NCBI RefSeq assembly: GCF_004217095.1
Contig: NZ_SHKO01000001.1
Location: forward strand, 372,001-436,000
Source: Advenella incenata
GTDB lineage: Bacteria > Pseudomonadota > Gammaproteobacteria > Burkholderiales > Burkholderiaceae_B
Direction: 5' to 3'
DNA length: 64,000 nt
Shown: positions 34,413 through 42,510 of the stretch, piece after piece
Numbering within the stretch: the first letter of the stretch is position 1
Layout of the letters: each line of letters begins with the position of its first letter
The notes under the pieces: generated by a model
Seen by the model: only the letters and a program-made list of their open reading frames with translations
Told to the model about the DNA's origin: nothing
Database searches by the model: none
Made by a program: the position numbers and the translations under genes

Positions 34413-35579
34413 ATGGATTTCTCGCTTTCTCAGGATCAGCAAATGCTTGTGGCTGCCATTGAACAGCTATGCCGCGGTTTTGATGACGAATACTGGCTCA
34501 CCTGCGACAGAACAGGCGAGTATCCAGAGGCGTTTTATCAGCGCCTGGCCAAGGCGGGCTGGTTGGGGGTGGCCATGCCGCAGGAATATGGCGGCGCAGG
34601 GTTGGGTATTACCGAAGCCGCGCTAATGATGAAAGCCATTTCGCGCTCGGGTGCAGGGTTTACCGGCGCCTCGGCCGTGCATATGAATATTTTCGGATTA
34701 AATCCGGTGGTCCGGTTTGGCTCGGAGGAACTCAAGCAACGCGCATTGCCACCTTTGATCGAAGGCAAGGACAAAGCCTGCTTTGCCGTCACCGAACCCG
34801 ATGCCGGGCTGGACACCACCCAATTGACCACGCGTGCGCAAAAGCATGGCGACCACTATCGAATATACGGACGCAAAATCTGGATTTCCACCGCCCAGGT
34901 TGCGACCAAAATGCTGCTGCTGGCTCGCACCACGCCAAAAGACCAGGTATCGAAGCCCACCGAAGGCCTGAGCCTGTTCTACACCGATCTGGATCGCAGT
35001 CAGGTTGAAGTGCGCGAAATTGAAAAGCTGGGACGTAAGGCCGTCGATTCCAATATGCTGTTTTTCGATGGCCTGGAAATTGCCGAATGCGATCGCGTGG
35101 GCGAAGAGGGCAAGGGCTTTGAATACATTCTTCATGGCCTCAATCCAGAGCGCATCCTGATTGCAGCAGAGGCGGTCGGCCTGGGTCAGGTGGCGCTGGA
35201 CAAGGCAGTTCAATACGCGAAAGAGCGTATCGTATTTAATCGGCCTATCGGCCAGAATCAGGGCATTCAGCATCCGCTGGCGCAATGCTGGATGCAGCTG
35301 GAAGCCGCTGATCTGATGGTGTCCCGTGCGGCTGCCGCCTATGACGCCAATGAGCCGGCGGGCGCATACGCCAATACCGCCAAATATCTGGCCGCTGAAG
35401 CGGCATTTACCTCATGCCAGACGGCGATCCAGACCCTGGGCGGAATGGGTTATGCCAAGGAATATCATGTTGAACGCTATTTGCGTGAAAGCTTTATCCC
35501 GCGTATTGCGCCGGTCAGTCCGCAACTGATCATGTGCTTCATTGCCGAAAAAGTGCTGGGCCTGCCCAAATCCTACTGA
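34413..35579 (+). CDS. Acyl-CoA dehydrogenase family protein
   Basis: A 388-residue FAD-dependent acyl-CoA dehydrogenase. The fold motifs are clear: GVAMPQEYGGAGLG, CFAVTEPDAGLDTT, GRKIWISTAQVATKMLL and GLNPERILIAAEAVGLGQVALD. The usual catalytic Glu of medium-chain enzymes (the EGT motif) is replaced by APVS (Pro367). However, Glu246 in GLNPERILIA aligns with the alternative base used by isovaleryl-CoA dehydrogenase, so the enzyme is likely active, perhaps on a branched or substituted acyl-CoA. ATG 34413 is favoured over 34410 because GGAG is five bases upstream. It ends the cluster. Confidence 0.9.
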   Translation: MDFSLSQDQQMLVAAIEQLCRGFDDEYWLTCDRTGEYPEAFYQRLAKAGWLGVAMPQEYGGAGLGITEAALMMKAISRSGAGFTGASAVHMNIFGLNPVVRFGSEELKQRALPPLIEGKDKACFAVTEPDAGLDTTQLTTRAQKHGDHYRIYGRKIWISTAQVATKMLLLARTTPKDQVSKPTEGLSLFYTDLDRSQVEVREIEKLGRKAVDSNMLFFDGLEIAECDRVGEEGKGFEYILHGLNPERILIAAEAVGLGQVALDKAVQYAKERIVFNRPIGQNQGIQHPLAQCWMQLEAADLMVSRAAAAYDANEPAGAYANTAKYLAAEAAFTSCQTAIQTLGGMGYAKEYHVERYLRESFIPRIAPVSPQLIMCFIAEKVLGLPKSY

Positions 35580-35678
35580 CGACGCGCCAGCTGGTCGGGC
35601 CGATCCGGGCCGCGGCTGCGCTTGCGCCGGTCGCGAGCGCTTCTGGCAACGGGTATCGCCGATAGCGGGGCTGATTGT

Positions 35679-36443
35679 TTAATGCTGTTCAATAAAGGTG
35701 CACATCACACGAAGCTTCTGCGCATGATTGTGCAGATTGGCCTCGATCCGGTACAACGGTCCAGCAATGGAGATCGCAAAATGGCCGCCCGAGACAGTCA
35801 CGGGCCAGGCGATGGCGCCGACATCCACCATGGATTCGCCCAAATTGGTGAACAGCCCTTTTTCCTGTCCGGCCTTGATGTCTGCCAGAAACTGCTGGCG
35901 CGTCGCAATGGTGCGGTCATTGCGCCTGGCAAAACTCATCTTGTCCAGCAGCGCCAGTTGCGCCGGTTCATCCAGCGCAGAAAACAGCGCCTTGCCCAGC
36001 GAATTGGCGTGGATTTCCTTTTGCTCTCCGGCCACGGCGACATAATGAATGGGGTTTTCAGAAGGAAGCACGTCCAGGTACACCACCGTGTTCAGCGAAG
36101 TGAGTTTACCCAGCACCACCGTCTCGCCTGTGATGGCGCACAATTCCCGCAGGCTGGGGTACAGCCGCTCGAGCACCGGGTCGGCCTTGGTAATGCGCTG
36201 CGCCATGGCCAACAGCCGCCCCGTTGGGTAATACCCCTGGCGGCGCGAGGTTTCGTACAGATAACCCAGGCTCAACAGCGTGCGCACCAGCGCCAGGCAA
36301 CTGGAGGCCGGGGCATTGAGCTCGCGAGCCAGTTCCGAGAGCGCCAGTGGCTTTTGTTCGCGGGAAAAAATCTCGATGATCTCGATAACCCTGAGCGCCG
36401 TTTTGACGCGATGGTTTTCGGTGCCGGGGGCAGTGGTGTTCAT
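35679..36443 (-). CDS. IclR family transcriptional regulator, convergent with the CaiB-ACAD cluster
   Basis: A 254-residue IclR regulator. The winged helix-turn-helix lies at about residues 14-75 (VKTALRVIEIIEIFSREQKPLALSELARELNAPASSCLALVRTLLSLGYLY). The effector domain follows, with LDVLPSENPIHYVAVAGEQKEIHANSLGKALFSAL. It faces the cupin-Bug-CaiB-ACAD cluster tail to tail across 99 bases. Whether it controls that cluster, or the penicillin-acylase gene on its other side, cannot be told; a 183-base gap separates it from the latter. Confidence 0.9.
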   Translation of the reverse strand: MNTTAPGTENHRVKTALRVIEIIEIFSREQKPLALSELARELNAPASSCLALVRTLLSLGYLYETSRRQGYYPTGRLLAMAQRITKADPVLERLYPSLRELCAITGETVVLGKLTSLNTVVYLDVLPSENPIHYVAVAGEQKEIHANSLGKALFSALDEPAQLALLDKMSFARRNDRTIATRQQFLADIKAGQEKGLFTNLGESMVDVGAIAWPVTVSGGHFAISIAGPLYRIEANLHNHAQKLRVMCTFIEQH

Positions 36444-36626
36444 GAATAGGAAAACAGGAGTGACAGGGCTACAGTTTAACCGATGCCATAATTTCTTACA
36501 CTGTTTTGTTTGATTGCCGCGGGTACTCGTGCCATTCTCTGAGCAAAGAAGACGGCACGTTCCAGTCCGCCATTTAGTTCATGTTTAAAATAATTAATTA
36601 ACACAACTGAAATACAAGGAGAAGAT

Positions 36627-39125
36627 ATGAAACGCGCATTCATGGCCGTTGCAGTCGCCGCCGTTTTTACCGGCGCCTCGTTCATCCCTGCCAGCGCACG
36701 CACGGCAGATGCAAGCGCTGCAGATACCTTTGAGGTAAGCGGCCTGGAAAAACCAGGTTCAATCTCGATCGACAAATGGGGCATCCCGCATATCTACGCG
36801 CAGACGCTTTACGATGCCTTTTTCCTGCAGGGATTTAACGCAGCGCGGGACCGGCTGTTTCAGATCGATTTATGGCGCAAGCGCGGCCTGGGTGAAATGG
36901 CCAAGGATTTCGGTCCCGATTATGTCGAGGGCGATCGCATGGCGCGGGCCGTTCTGTTTCGCGGCGATATGTATCGCGAATGGCTGGCTTACGGCTCGGA
37001 TTCGAAACGCGTGGCACAGGCATTTACTGCGGGCATCAACGAATACGTAAAAATGACGAAAGCCGATCCGGCGCTGTTGCCCGAAGAATTCAAAAAACTG
37101 GGTTATCAGCCTTCCCTGTGGCAGGCCGAGGATGTGGTGCGGATTCGTCACCATGGCCTGACGCTGAATGCCAAGAACGAGCTGGATCGCGCGCAGGTGT
37201 TCTGCAAGATCAAGGATGATCCGGTAAAGGCAGACTGGTTGCGACGCGAGTTGAGCCCGACCATTGATCCTAAACTGGTCGAGGGTCTGGATCCATGCTC
37301 GATTCCGGTGAAAAAAATCAAGGATGCCTATGATCTGGCCACGGCTACGCCAAAACTGACCAAACTGCCGCCGGGCGCTGACCAGGCCAAGCCTGCAGGC
37401 GAGCAGCAGAACAAAACCGAAAAGACCTCTGCGGCAAACACCAAGGGTCCATTGCCGGTATCGGCGCTGTATGAGATTGTCAAAAACGACAGCGATACCG
37501 AAAGAGGGCTTGGGTCGAATAACTGGGTTATTGGCGGGCAACGGACAACGACCGGCAGGCCGATCCTGGCCAATGATCCGCACCGTTCCCATGGGGCGCC
37601 GAGCCTGCGTTATATCAGTCACCTGAATGCGCCGGGATTGTCGGTCATTGGCGCCGGCGAGCCGTTTCTGCCGGGCATTTCTATCGGTCATAACGACCAG
37701 ATCGGTTTTGGCCTGACCCGTTTTTACATGGATCAGGAAGATATGTACCAATATGAAATCAATCCCGAGAACAAGAACGAGTATAAATACCAGGGACGCT
37801 GGGAACCCATGGAGACCGTAGAGGAAGAAATCGAAGTCAAGGGCGGGCCTGCCCAGAAAGTGACGCTGCGTTTTACCCGCCATGGTCCGATCCTGTATCA
37901 GGATGAGGGCAGCCACACCGCCTGGGCTTTGCGCGCGGCCTGGCTGGATCTGGGAATGGCTCCGTATTTCGGCTCCATGGATTACATGCGGGCGACCAAC
38001 TGGGATGAGTTCAAGGCAGCCATGAACCGTTGGGGCGCGCCGGGTGAAAATCAGGTCTTTGCTGACGCTGACGGCAATATCGCATGGATGCCGGGCGGGC
38101 TCACTGTCAAGCGGGACTGGGACGGCCTGACGCCTGTGCCCGGAGACGGTCGCTATGAATGGAGCGGCTACCTGGATATGGACCAATTGCCCAGTCTGTA
38201 CAACCCCGAAGCCGGCTATATCGTGACGGCCAATGAAAACAATATTCCGCCCGATCATCCGGCATTCAAAAAAGGGGTCGGCTATGAATGGAGCAGTGAT
38301 TTTCGCGCCAAACGCCTGAAGCGGATTATTGGCGCCAGTGACAAATCATCGGTTGCCGATTCTGAGGCCTGGCAGAACGACAAAATCTCGCTGCCTGCGA
38401 TCAGAACCGTTACCGTGCTGCAACAAGTGAACACCGAGGACGAAAAACTCAAGCCCGTGGTGGACATGCTCAAAAAATGGGATGGCCAAGTGACGGCAGA
38501 CAGTGCGGAAGCGGCTGTCTTCGAAGTGTGGTTCAGCCGTTATTTGCGCAAGGCCGTGGTGGATCGTGCGTTTGATCCGGAAATTGCAAAAATGATCGGG
38601 CTGGCTGACCCGGAACGGGTGCTGAATGTCATAGAAAAACCCGATGGCTGGTTCACCGAAGCCGAGCGTAATCAAATCATGCTCGACTCGCTCGGACAGG
38701 CCGTAGCCGAAGTCAAGGAAAAGCTGGGCGACGATATGCAGGCCTGGAAATGGGGTACGCTGCACCAGGCAGTGTTCCTGCATCCCATGAATGCGCTGCT
38801 GTCGGATGAAGAGAAAAAGACGTTCAATGTGAATGCCGGTCCGATTGGTGGTTCCGGCTATACGCCCATGGCGACCAGCTACGGTGAAAAAAGCTATAAC
38901 CTGACTTCGGGCGCCTCTTTTCGCATGGTGCTCGATGTCGGACAATGGGATAGTTCTACGGTCATCAATACGCCGGGGCAATCGGGTGATCCGCGTCAGC
39001 CTGGTTATCGCGACCTGGCCCCCATCTGGGCGAAGGGCGAATATATTCCGCTGACGTTCAGCAAGGAAAAGGTCAAGGAAAATACCGTCAAGGTCCTGAA
39101 GTTCGAACCGGGGAAAAAGCAGTAA
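36627..39125 (+). CDS. Penicillin acylase family (N-terminal nucleophile) hydrolase
   Basis: An 832-residue periplasmic hydrolase. A signal peptide (MKRAFMAVAVAAVFTGASFIPASA) is followed by the alpha part (FLQGFNAARDRLFQIDLWRKRGLGEMA), a linker, and the autocatalytic cleavage site RGLG-SNNWVIGG, giving Ser297 as the new N-terminal nucleophile of the beta chain. GISIGHNDQIGFGLTRFYMDQEDMY and the Asn in NRWGAPGENQVFADADGNIAWMPGG agree with the family. Members split penicillins, cephalosporins, N-acyl homoserine lactones or related amides. The sequence alone does not show which. AAGGAGAAGAT precedes the ATG. A hairpin without T tract follows the gene. Confidence 0.9.
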   Translation: MKRAFMAVAVAAVFTGASFIPASARTADASAADTFEVSGLEKPGSISIDKWGIPHIYAQTLYDAFFLQGFNAARDRLFQIDLWRKRGLGEMAKDFGPDYVEGDRMARAVLFRGDMYREWLAYGSDSKRVAQAFTAGINEYVKMTKADPALLPEEFKKLGYQPSLWQAEDVVRIRHHGLTLNAKNELDRAQVFCKIKDDPVKADWLRRELSPTIDPKLVEGLDPCSIPVKKIKDAYDLATATPKLTKLPPGADQAKPAGEQQNKTEKTSAANTKGPLPVSALYEIVKNDSDTERGLGSNNWVIGGQRTTTGRPILANDPHRSHGAPSLRYISHLNAPGLSVIGAGEPFLPGISIGHNDQIGFGLTRFYMDQEDMYQYEINPENKNEYKYQGRWEPMETVEEEIEVKGGPAQKVTLRFTRHGPILYQDEGSHTAWALRAAWLDLGMAPYFGSMDYMRATNWDEFKAAMNRWGAPGENQVFADADGNIAWMPGGLTVKRDWDGLTPVPGDGRYEWSGYLDMDQLPSLYNPEAGYIVTANENNIPPDHPAFKKGVGYEWSSDFRAKRLKRIIGASDKSSVADSEAWQNDKISLPAIRTVTVLQQVNTEDEKLKPVVDMLKKWDGQVTADSAEAAVFEVWFSRYLRKAVVDRAFDPEIAKMIGLADPERVLNVIEKPDGWFTEAERNQIMLDSLGQAVAEVKEKLGDDMQAWKWGTLHQAVFLHPMNALLSDEEKKTFNVNAGPIGGSGYTPMATSYGEKSYNLTSGASFRMVLDVGQWDSSTVINTPGQSGDPRQPGYRDLAPIWAKGEYIPLTFSKEKVKENTVKVLKFEPGKKQ

Positions 39126-39149
39126 CGTCGCTTTTACGCTGACATGGCT

Positions 39150-39192
39150 GCCACCGCCCCGGACAACGATGAGAACTTAAGGGGGCGGTGGC
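39150..39192 (+). other. Inverted repeat after the acylase gene, possible weak terminator
   Basis: GCCACCGCCCC (39150-39160) pairs perfectly with GGGGCGGTGGC (39182-39192) over a 21-base loop. It lies just past the acylase stop but is not followed by Ts, so it may be a weak or Rho-assisted terminator. Confidence 0.45.
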
Positions 39193-39311
39193 TGTCCAAT
39201 CTGCATCTTGCGCTAGCGGTTTGCGCGTAAAATGAATGAATCCTGCTTGTGCCAATACGTGTTGTGACATGGGCAGGAATCTCATTGGAAGTCAGATTCC
39301 CAGGTGCGGTC

Positions 39312-40064
39312 ATGAATGCGAAAGCGCGCATTTTCTTTTTTGGTGATACGCATGGCGGTTTTGAGCACTGTCGGGAGATTGTCATGGCAGGCAAACCCGA
39401 TGCGGTCATCTTTCTTGGCGATATTCAGGCCAGCCAGCCGCTGCATGAGATTCTTGGCGACATCCGCCATATGACCGACGTTTGGTGGATTCCCGGTAAC
39501 CATGATACCGATAGTGCGGCCATCTATCACAATCTGTTCAATTCCGAATTGGCTGACCGTAATCTGCATGGCAGGGTCGTGGATATCCATGGCGTGCGCA
39601 TTGCTGGCCTGGGCGGCGTGTTCCGGGGCACCATCTGGAATCCGGCCAGGCCGTACTGGCGGTTCTATTGTCCCCAGGATTATGAAGCGCACAGCCTGCT
39701 CAAGGCGGGTAAAAACGGCCAGGGCGACCGTCTGCGCCATCGCAGCTCGATCTTCCCCAGCGACTACGAAGCCCTGATGCAGGAGCAGGCCGATATTCTG
39801 GTGCTGCATGAAGCGCCGTCCTGCAATCGCTACGGTTTTACCGTGCTGGACCGTTTGGCAGTTCGGCTGGGCGCCACCCGTGTCTTTCACGGACATCATC
39901 ATGACTGCTATGACTATGCGGCGCATTTTGAACGCATGGGATTTGCCGCGCATGCAGTGGGCTTGCGTGGTGTGCTCGACAGCAATGGTATGGTTATTCG
40001 CGCGGGCGATCTGGACGGCAGCGGCGAAGACCGGGTTGCTGCGCTGCCGGACGTGCAGACATAA
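39312..40064 (+). CDS. Calcineurin-like metallophosphoesterase
   Basis: A 250-residue metallophosphoesterase. The dinuclear metal-site motifs occur in order: FGDTHGGFEH, IFLGDIQASQ, WWIPGNHDTD, VLHEAP and GHHHDCYDY. It has no signal peptide, and its substrate is unknown. The frame opens 63 bases earlier, but ATG 39312 gives a normal start directly before the KARIFFFGDTHG strand. A small copper-chaperone-like gene follows 71 bases later on the same strand. Confidence 0.86.
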   Translation: MNAKARIFFFGDTHGGFEHCREIVMAGKPDAVIFLGDIQASQPLHEILGDIRHMTDVWWIPGNHDTDSAAIYHNLFNSELADRNLHGRVVDIHGVRIAGLGGVFRGTIWNPARPYWRFYCPQDYEAHSLLKAGKNGQGDRLRHRSSIFPSDYEALMQEQADILVLHEAPSCNRYGFTVLDRLAVRLGATRVFHGHHHDCYDYAAHFERMGFAAHAVGLRGVLDSNGMVIRAGDLDGSGEDRVAALPDVQT

Positions 40065-40135
40065 CCGGTCCGGTGAAGACTGGGCTATGATATGGCAGAG
40101 TCCGACTTGAGGATTGTTAACAGCAGGAGAGCGTA

Positions 40136-40348
40136 ATGAGTACAAACGTGATTAAGGCCAGGGTAGAGGGCATGACTTGCGACAAATGTGTTGCGCATGT
40201 GACCCACGCGCTCGAGTCGGTGCCCGGCGTGGTATCGGCGCAGGTCAGTCTGGCAGGGGCATCGGCAGATATTGTTGCCAATGACAGTGTTACCGCACAG
40301 CAATTGGCCGATACGGTCAAAAGTGCGGGTTACGTTCTGACTGTCTGA
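40136..40348 (+). CDS. copZ: Heavy-metal-associated domain protein (CopZ-like copper chaperone)
   Basis: A 70-residue protein made of a single ferredoxin-like HMA domain, with the metal-binding motif GMTCDKC near residues 12-18. It carries soft metal ions such as Cu(I) to a P-type ATPase. No such ATPase is in the window, so the partner must be elsewhere. GCAGGAG lies just upstream of the ATG. Copper is the likely metal, but the motif alone does not prove it. Confidence 0.92.
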   Translation: MSTNVIKARVEGMTCDKCVAHVTHALESVPGVVSAQVSLAGASADIVANDSVTAQQLADTVKSAGYVLTV

Positions 40349-40411
40349 GTACTGCCGGCCTGACACCGCAACCGGAATATATCAGGCCGCATGCACCAGA
40401 TCAGGCGGCAT

Positions 40412-40452
40412 ATAAAAAGCCGCTACATTGCCGTTGCGGCGTGTAGCGGCTT
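40412..40452 (-). terminator. Rho-independent terminator of the lipoprotein gene
   Basis: An 11-base stem (AAGCCGCTACA at 40417-40427 with TGTAGCGGCTT at 40442-40452) with a nested GCCG/CGGC stem inside is followed, on the minus strand, by TTTTTATA. It lies 47 bases beyond the stop of the glycine-zipper lipoprotein gene. On the plus side it is followed by TTCGTT only, so it may also loosely stop copZ transcription. Confidence 0.82.
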
Positions 40453-40499
40453 CGTTACGGAATCTGGTTGTGCTTGCGATAAGCAAGAGCAGTCAGATA

Positions 40500-40814
40500 T
40501 CAATCGCGCCAGCGACGGCGATCACCACGATCATAGTGCCGATCACGGCGACGGTCATCGCGATAGTGACGGCGACCACGGTCATAACGGTCATCGCTGT
40601 CCTTGAATACCTGGTTGCCGACCAGGCCGCCCAGTGCGGCACCGCCCAACGTGGCCAGCGGGCTGCCGTCAGACAGCGCATAACCGGCACCACCGCCCAG
40701 TGCTGCACCACCAACGGTTCCCAGGTCCCGATTTGGGTGACGGGTAGAGCAGCCTGCCAGAACGGCACCCATAAGTGCCACAAGACAGACTTTTTTTATC
40801 ATTTGCGAGGTCAT
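40500..40814 (-). CDS. Glycine-zipper outer-membrane lipoprotein (OsmB/17-kDa-like)
   Basis: A 104-residue lipoprotein. The signal peptide ends in the lipobox LAGC (Cys22). After it comes a glycine zipper, GTVGGAALGGGAGYALSDGSPLATLGGAALGGLVGNQVF, typical of small stress lipoproteins of the OsmB/17-kDa antigen type. The last 35 residues are an unusual tail of Asp, Arg, His and Tyr (DDRYDRGRRHYRDDRRRDRHYDRGDRRRW), encoded by a repetitive DNA stretch (about 40500-40610). AAGGAGAG precedes the ATG. Its own terminator follows. The role is probably in envelope stability; the tail might bind metal or nucleic acid, which is a guess. Confidence 0.86.
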   Translation of the reverse strand: MTSQMIKKVCLVALMGAVLAGCSTRHPNRDLGTVGGAALGGGAGYALSDGSPLATLGGAALGGLVGNQVFKDSDDRYDRGRRHYRDDRRRDRHYDRGDRRRWRD

Positions 40815-41066
40815 AGTAAACTCTCCTTATGGAATAACTATGGAGCTATCATAATCGCTTTGTTTGTACTGATGGCAAGTAAATGTATCGAAAGATAGCT
40901 GGCAAGCCTGTTTGGAAATGGATTGAAAGTTTCAGCTCTGGCCGTTGTCTGCAAGTTGCCACACGCTGCCCGAGATTACCGCCTGATGGCCGCCCGATAG
41001 CTGCCTGTTCGGGCCATTATTGTGATTAAAAACCCGATTTACCATCGAATGTCAAAGGAGACACGA

Positions 41067-41777
41067 ATGATCCGGCTCTACGAACTCTGCGCCAGCGAAC
41101 CCGACTTGGTATTTTCACCTTATTGTTGGCGGGTGCGACTTGCGCTTGCGCACAAGCGGTTGCCATTCGAAGGGCTTCCCATCGGCTTTATGGATAAGGA
41201 AAAAATAGCATTTGCAGATTCGCGACTGGTCCCGGTACTTACCGATGGGGACACCGTGGTCAAAGAAAGCCTGGATATCCTGGAGTATCTGGATCGCGCC
41301 TACCCGCAGGCGCCGCTGGGCCTCGATAGCGATGCCGGACGGGCCCGGGTCCGGTTTATTTCAGAGCTGATTCTGCGCCATATTACACCGGTCATTTTCA
41401 AACCCTCCCTGATGGCGATCTACGAAGCACAACCGGAATCGGCAAAGGGTTATTTTCGGGAAAGTAGGGAAAAGCGCTTTGGTTGTACGCTGGAGCAACT
41501 GCACGCGACAGCCAGTGCGAGCGAGGCGCACAAGGCCCTGGGGGCGCTGGAATCACAGTTGAAAAACATGCCGTATCTTGACGGCGCCCAGCCGGGTGCA
41601 ACCGACTTTGTCGTCGTGTCGCACCTGATCTTCAGCTGGATATTCGGGTTCCAATACTGGAAGGACGACTCTGCCGTGGGCCAGTGGTTCACCCGCCTGC
41701 TACAGGCTTATGCGGAAGTGGCCGGCCCGGTACAACGCCGGATCCATCCGGCTGCAGCCCAATACAACGCGGCCTGA
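41067..41777 (+). CDS. Glutathione S-transferase family protein
   Basis: A 236-residue glutathione S-transferase. The N-terminal thioredoxin-like domain shows FSPYCWRVRLALAHKRLPFE and LVPVLTDGDTVVKESLDILEYLDRAYP, which positions glutathione. The C-terminal helical domain follows. The SPYCWR motif and KESLDILEYL are like LigE/LigF-type beta-etherases and other bacterial theta/zeta-like GSTs. ATG 41067 has AAAGGAGA upstream; the frame is open for another 45 bases. No neighbouring pathway gene points to a substrate. Confidence 0.88.
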   Translation: MIRLYELCASEPDLVFSPYCWRVRLALAHKRLPFEGLPIGFMDKEKIAFADSRLVPVLTDGDTVVKESLDILEYLDRAYPQAPLGLDSDAGRARVRFISELILRHITPVIFKPSLMAIYEAQPESAKGYFRESREKRFGCTLEQLHATASASEAHKALGALESQLKNMPYLDGAQPGATDFVVVSHLIFSWIFGFQYWKDDSAVGQWFTRLLQAYAEVAGPVQRRIHPAAAQYNAA

Positions 41778-42003
41778 TGTGCCAGCAGGGCCGGTACTTC
41801 GCTGGCAATTGGGACCAAGGCGCAACCCGGGTCAAAGGGAACGACCCAGTAAAGGGCATGTGAAAAGGATGGCGCGGGTTAGTATGGCGCCGTTTTGGCC
41901 CGAGGCGCCGCAGTCCGGCGCTGCCCCTTGGCTTGCGCGCGCAACGCCTTTCGTTGGTTATATTTGTTGATGGCCGATGCCGCTGCTTTAGGGATAACGC
42001 GGC

Positions 42004-42492
42004 TTACGGATTGTCGATCGGGCATTGCATGAAGATCGCATGGCCGCTCTGTGGTCCCAGCGTATAGGGCTCAAAGCCCTGGCTGGCGTACAACGCTTTG
42101 CCCGGTGCGTTGCCATCGAGCACTTCGAGCGTGATTTTGCAGCAGCCCAGATTGCGCGCCAACTGTTTGACGCGTGCCAGCAACTGCGTGCCGACGCCCT
42201 GGCCGCGATATTGCGGCACCACGGCAAAATCGTGAATATTGAGCAGCGGCTTGCAGGCGAAAGTGGAAAACCCTTCAAAGCATAGCGCGATACCGATCGG
42301 CTCCTGACCGTCAAAGGCCAGTATTGTGTACATATTGCTGCGTTTTTTGAGTGATGCTATCAGGTTTTTCTGGGTGTAGGCCGATAGCGGTTCGCCTCCG
42401 CCCATCGGGTCGGATGCGTAGGCGTTGAGCACAGTCAGAACAGCGTTGGCGTGTTCTGGGTTGTCAAGATCCGCCGTAACAACGTCATACAT
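42004..42492 (-). CDS. GNAT family N-acetyltransferase
   Basis: A 162-residue acetyltransferase. The acetyl-CoA-binding motif A is clear in VVPQYRGQGVGTQLLARV, and ILAFDGQEPIGIALCFEGF is the preceding strand-helix pair. It starts only 18 bases after the stop of oppA on the same strand, so it is likely the last gene of the oligopeptide transporter operon. That suggests it may acetylate an imported peptide, amino acid or inhibitor. The acceptor is unknown. Confidence 0.88.
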   Translation of the reverse strand: MYDVVTADLDNPEHANAVLTVLNAYASDPMGGGEPLSAYTQKNLIASLKKRSNMYTILAFDGQEPIGIALCFEGFSTFACKPLLNIHDFAVVPQYRGQGVGTQLLARVKQLARNLGCCKITLEVLDGNAPGKALYASQGFEPYTLGPQSGHAIFMQCPIDNP

Positions 42493-42510
42493 GAGATCCC
42501 CCGTTTGCTT

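Noticed and set aside
36870-38258. 462-codon minus-strand frame opposite the penicillin-acylase gene
   Set aside because: The acylase has full motifs on the plus strand; the antisense frame shows no domain.
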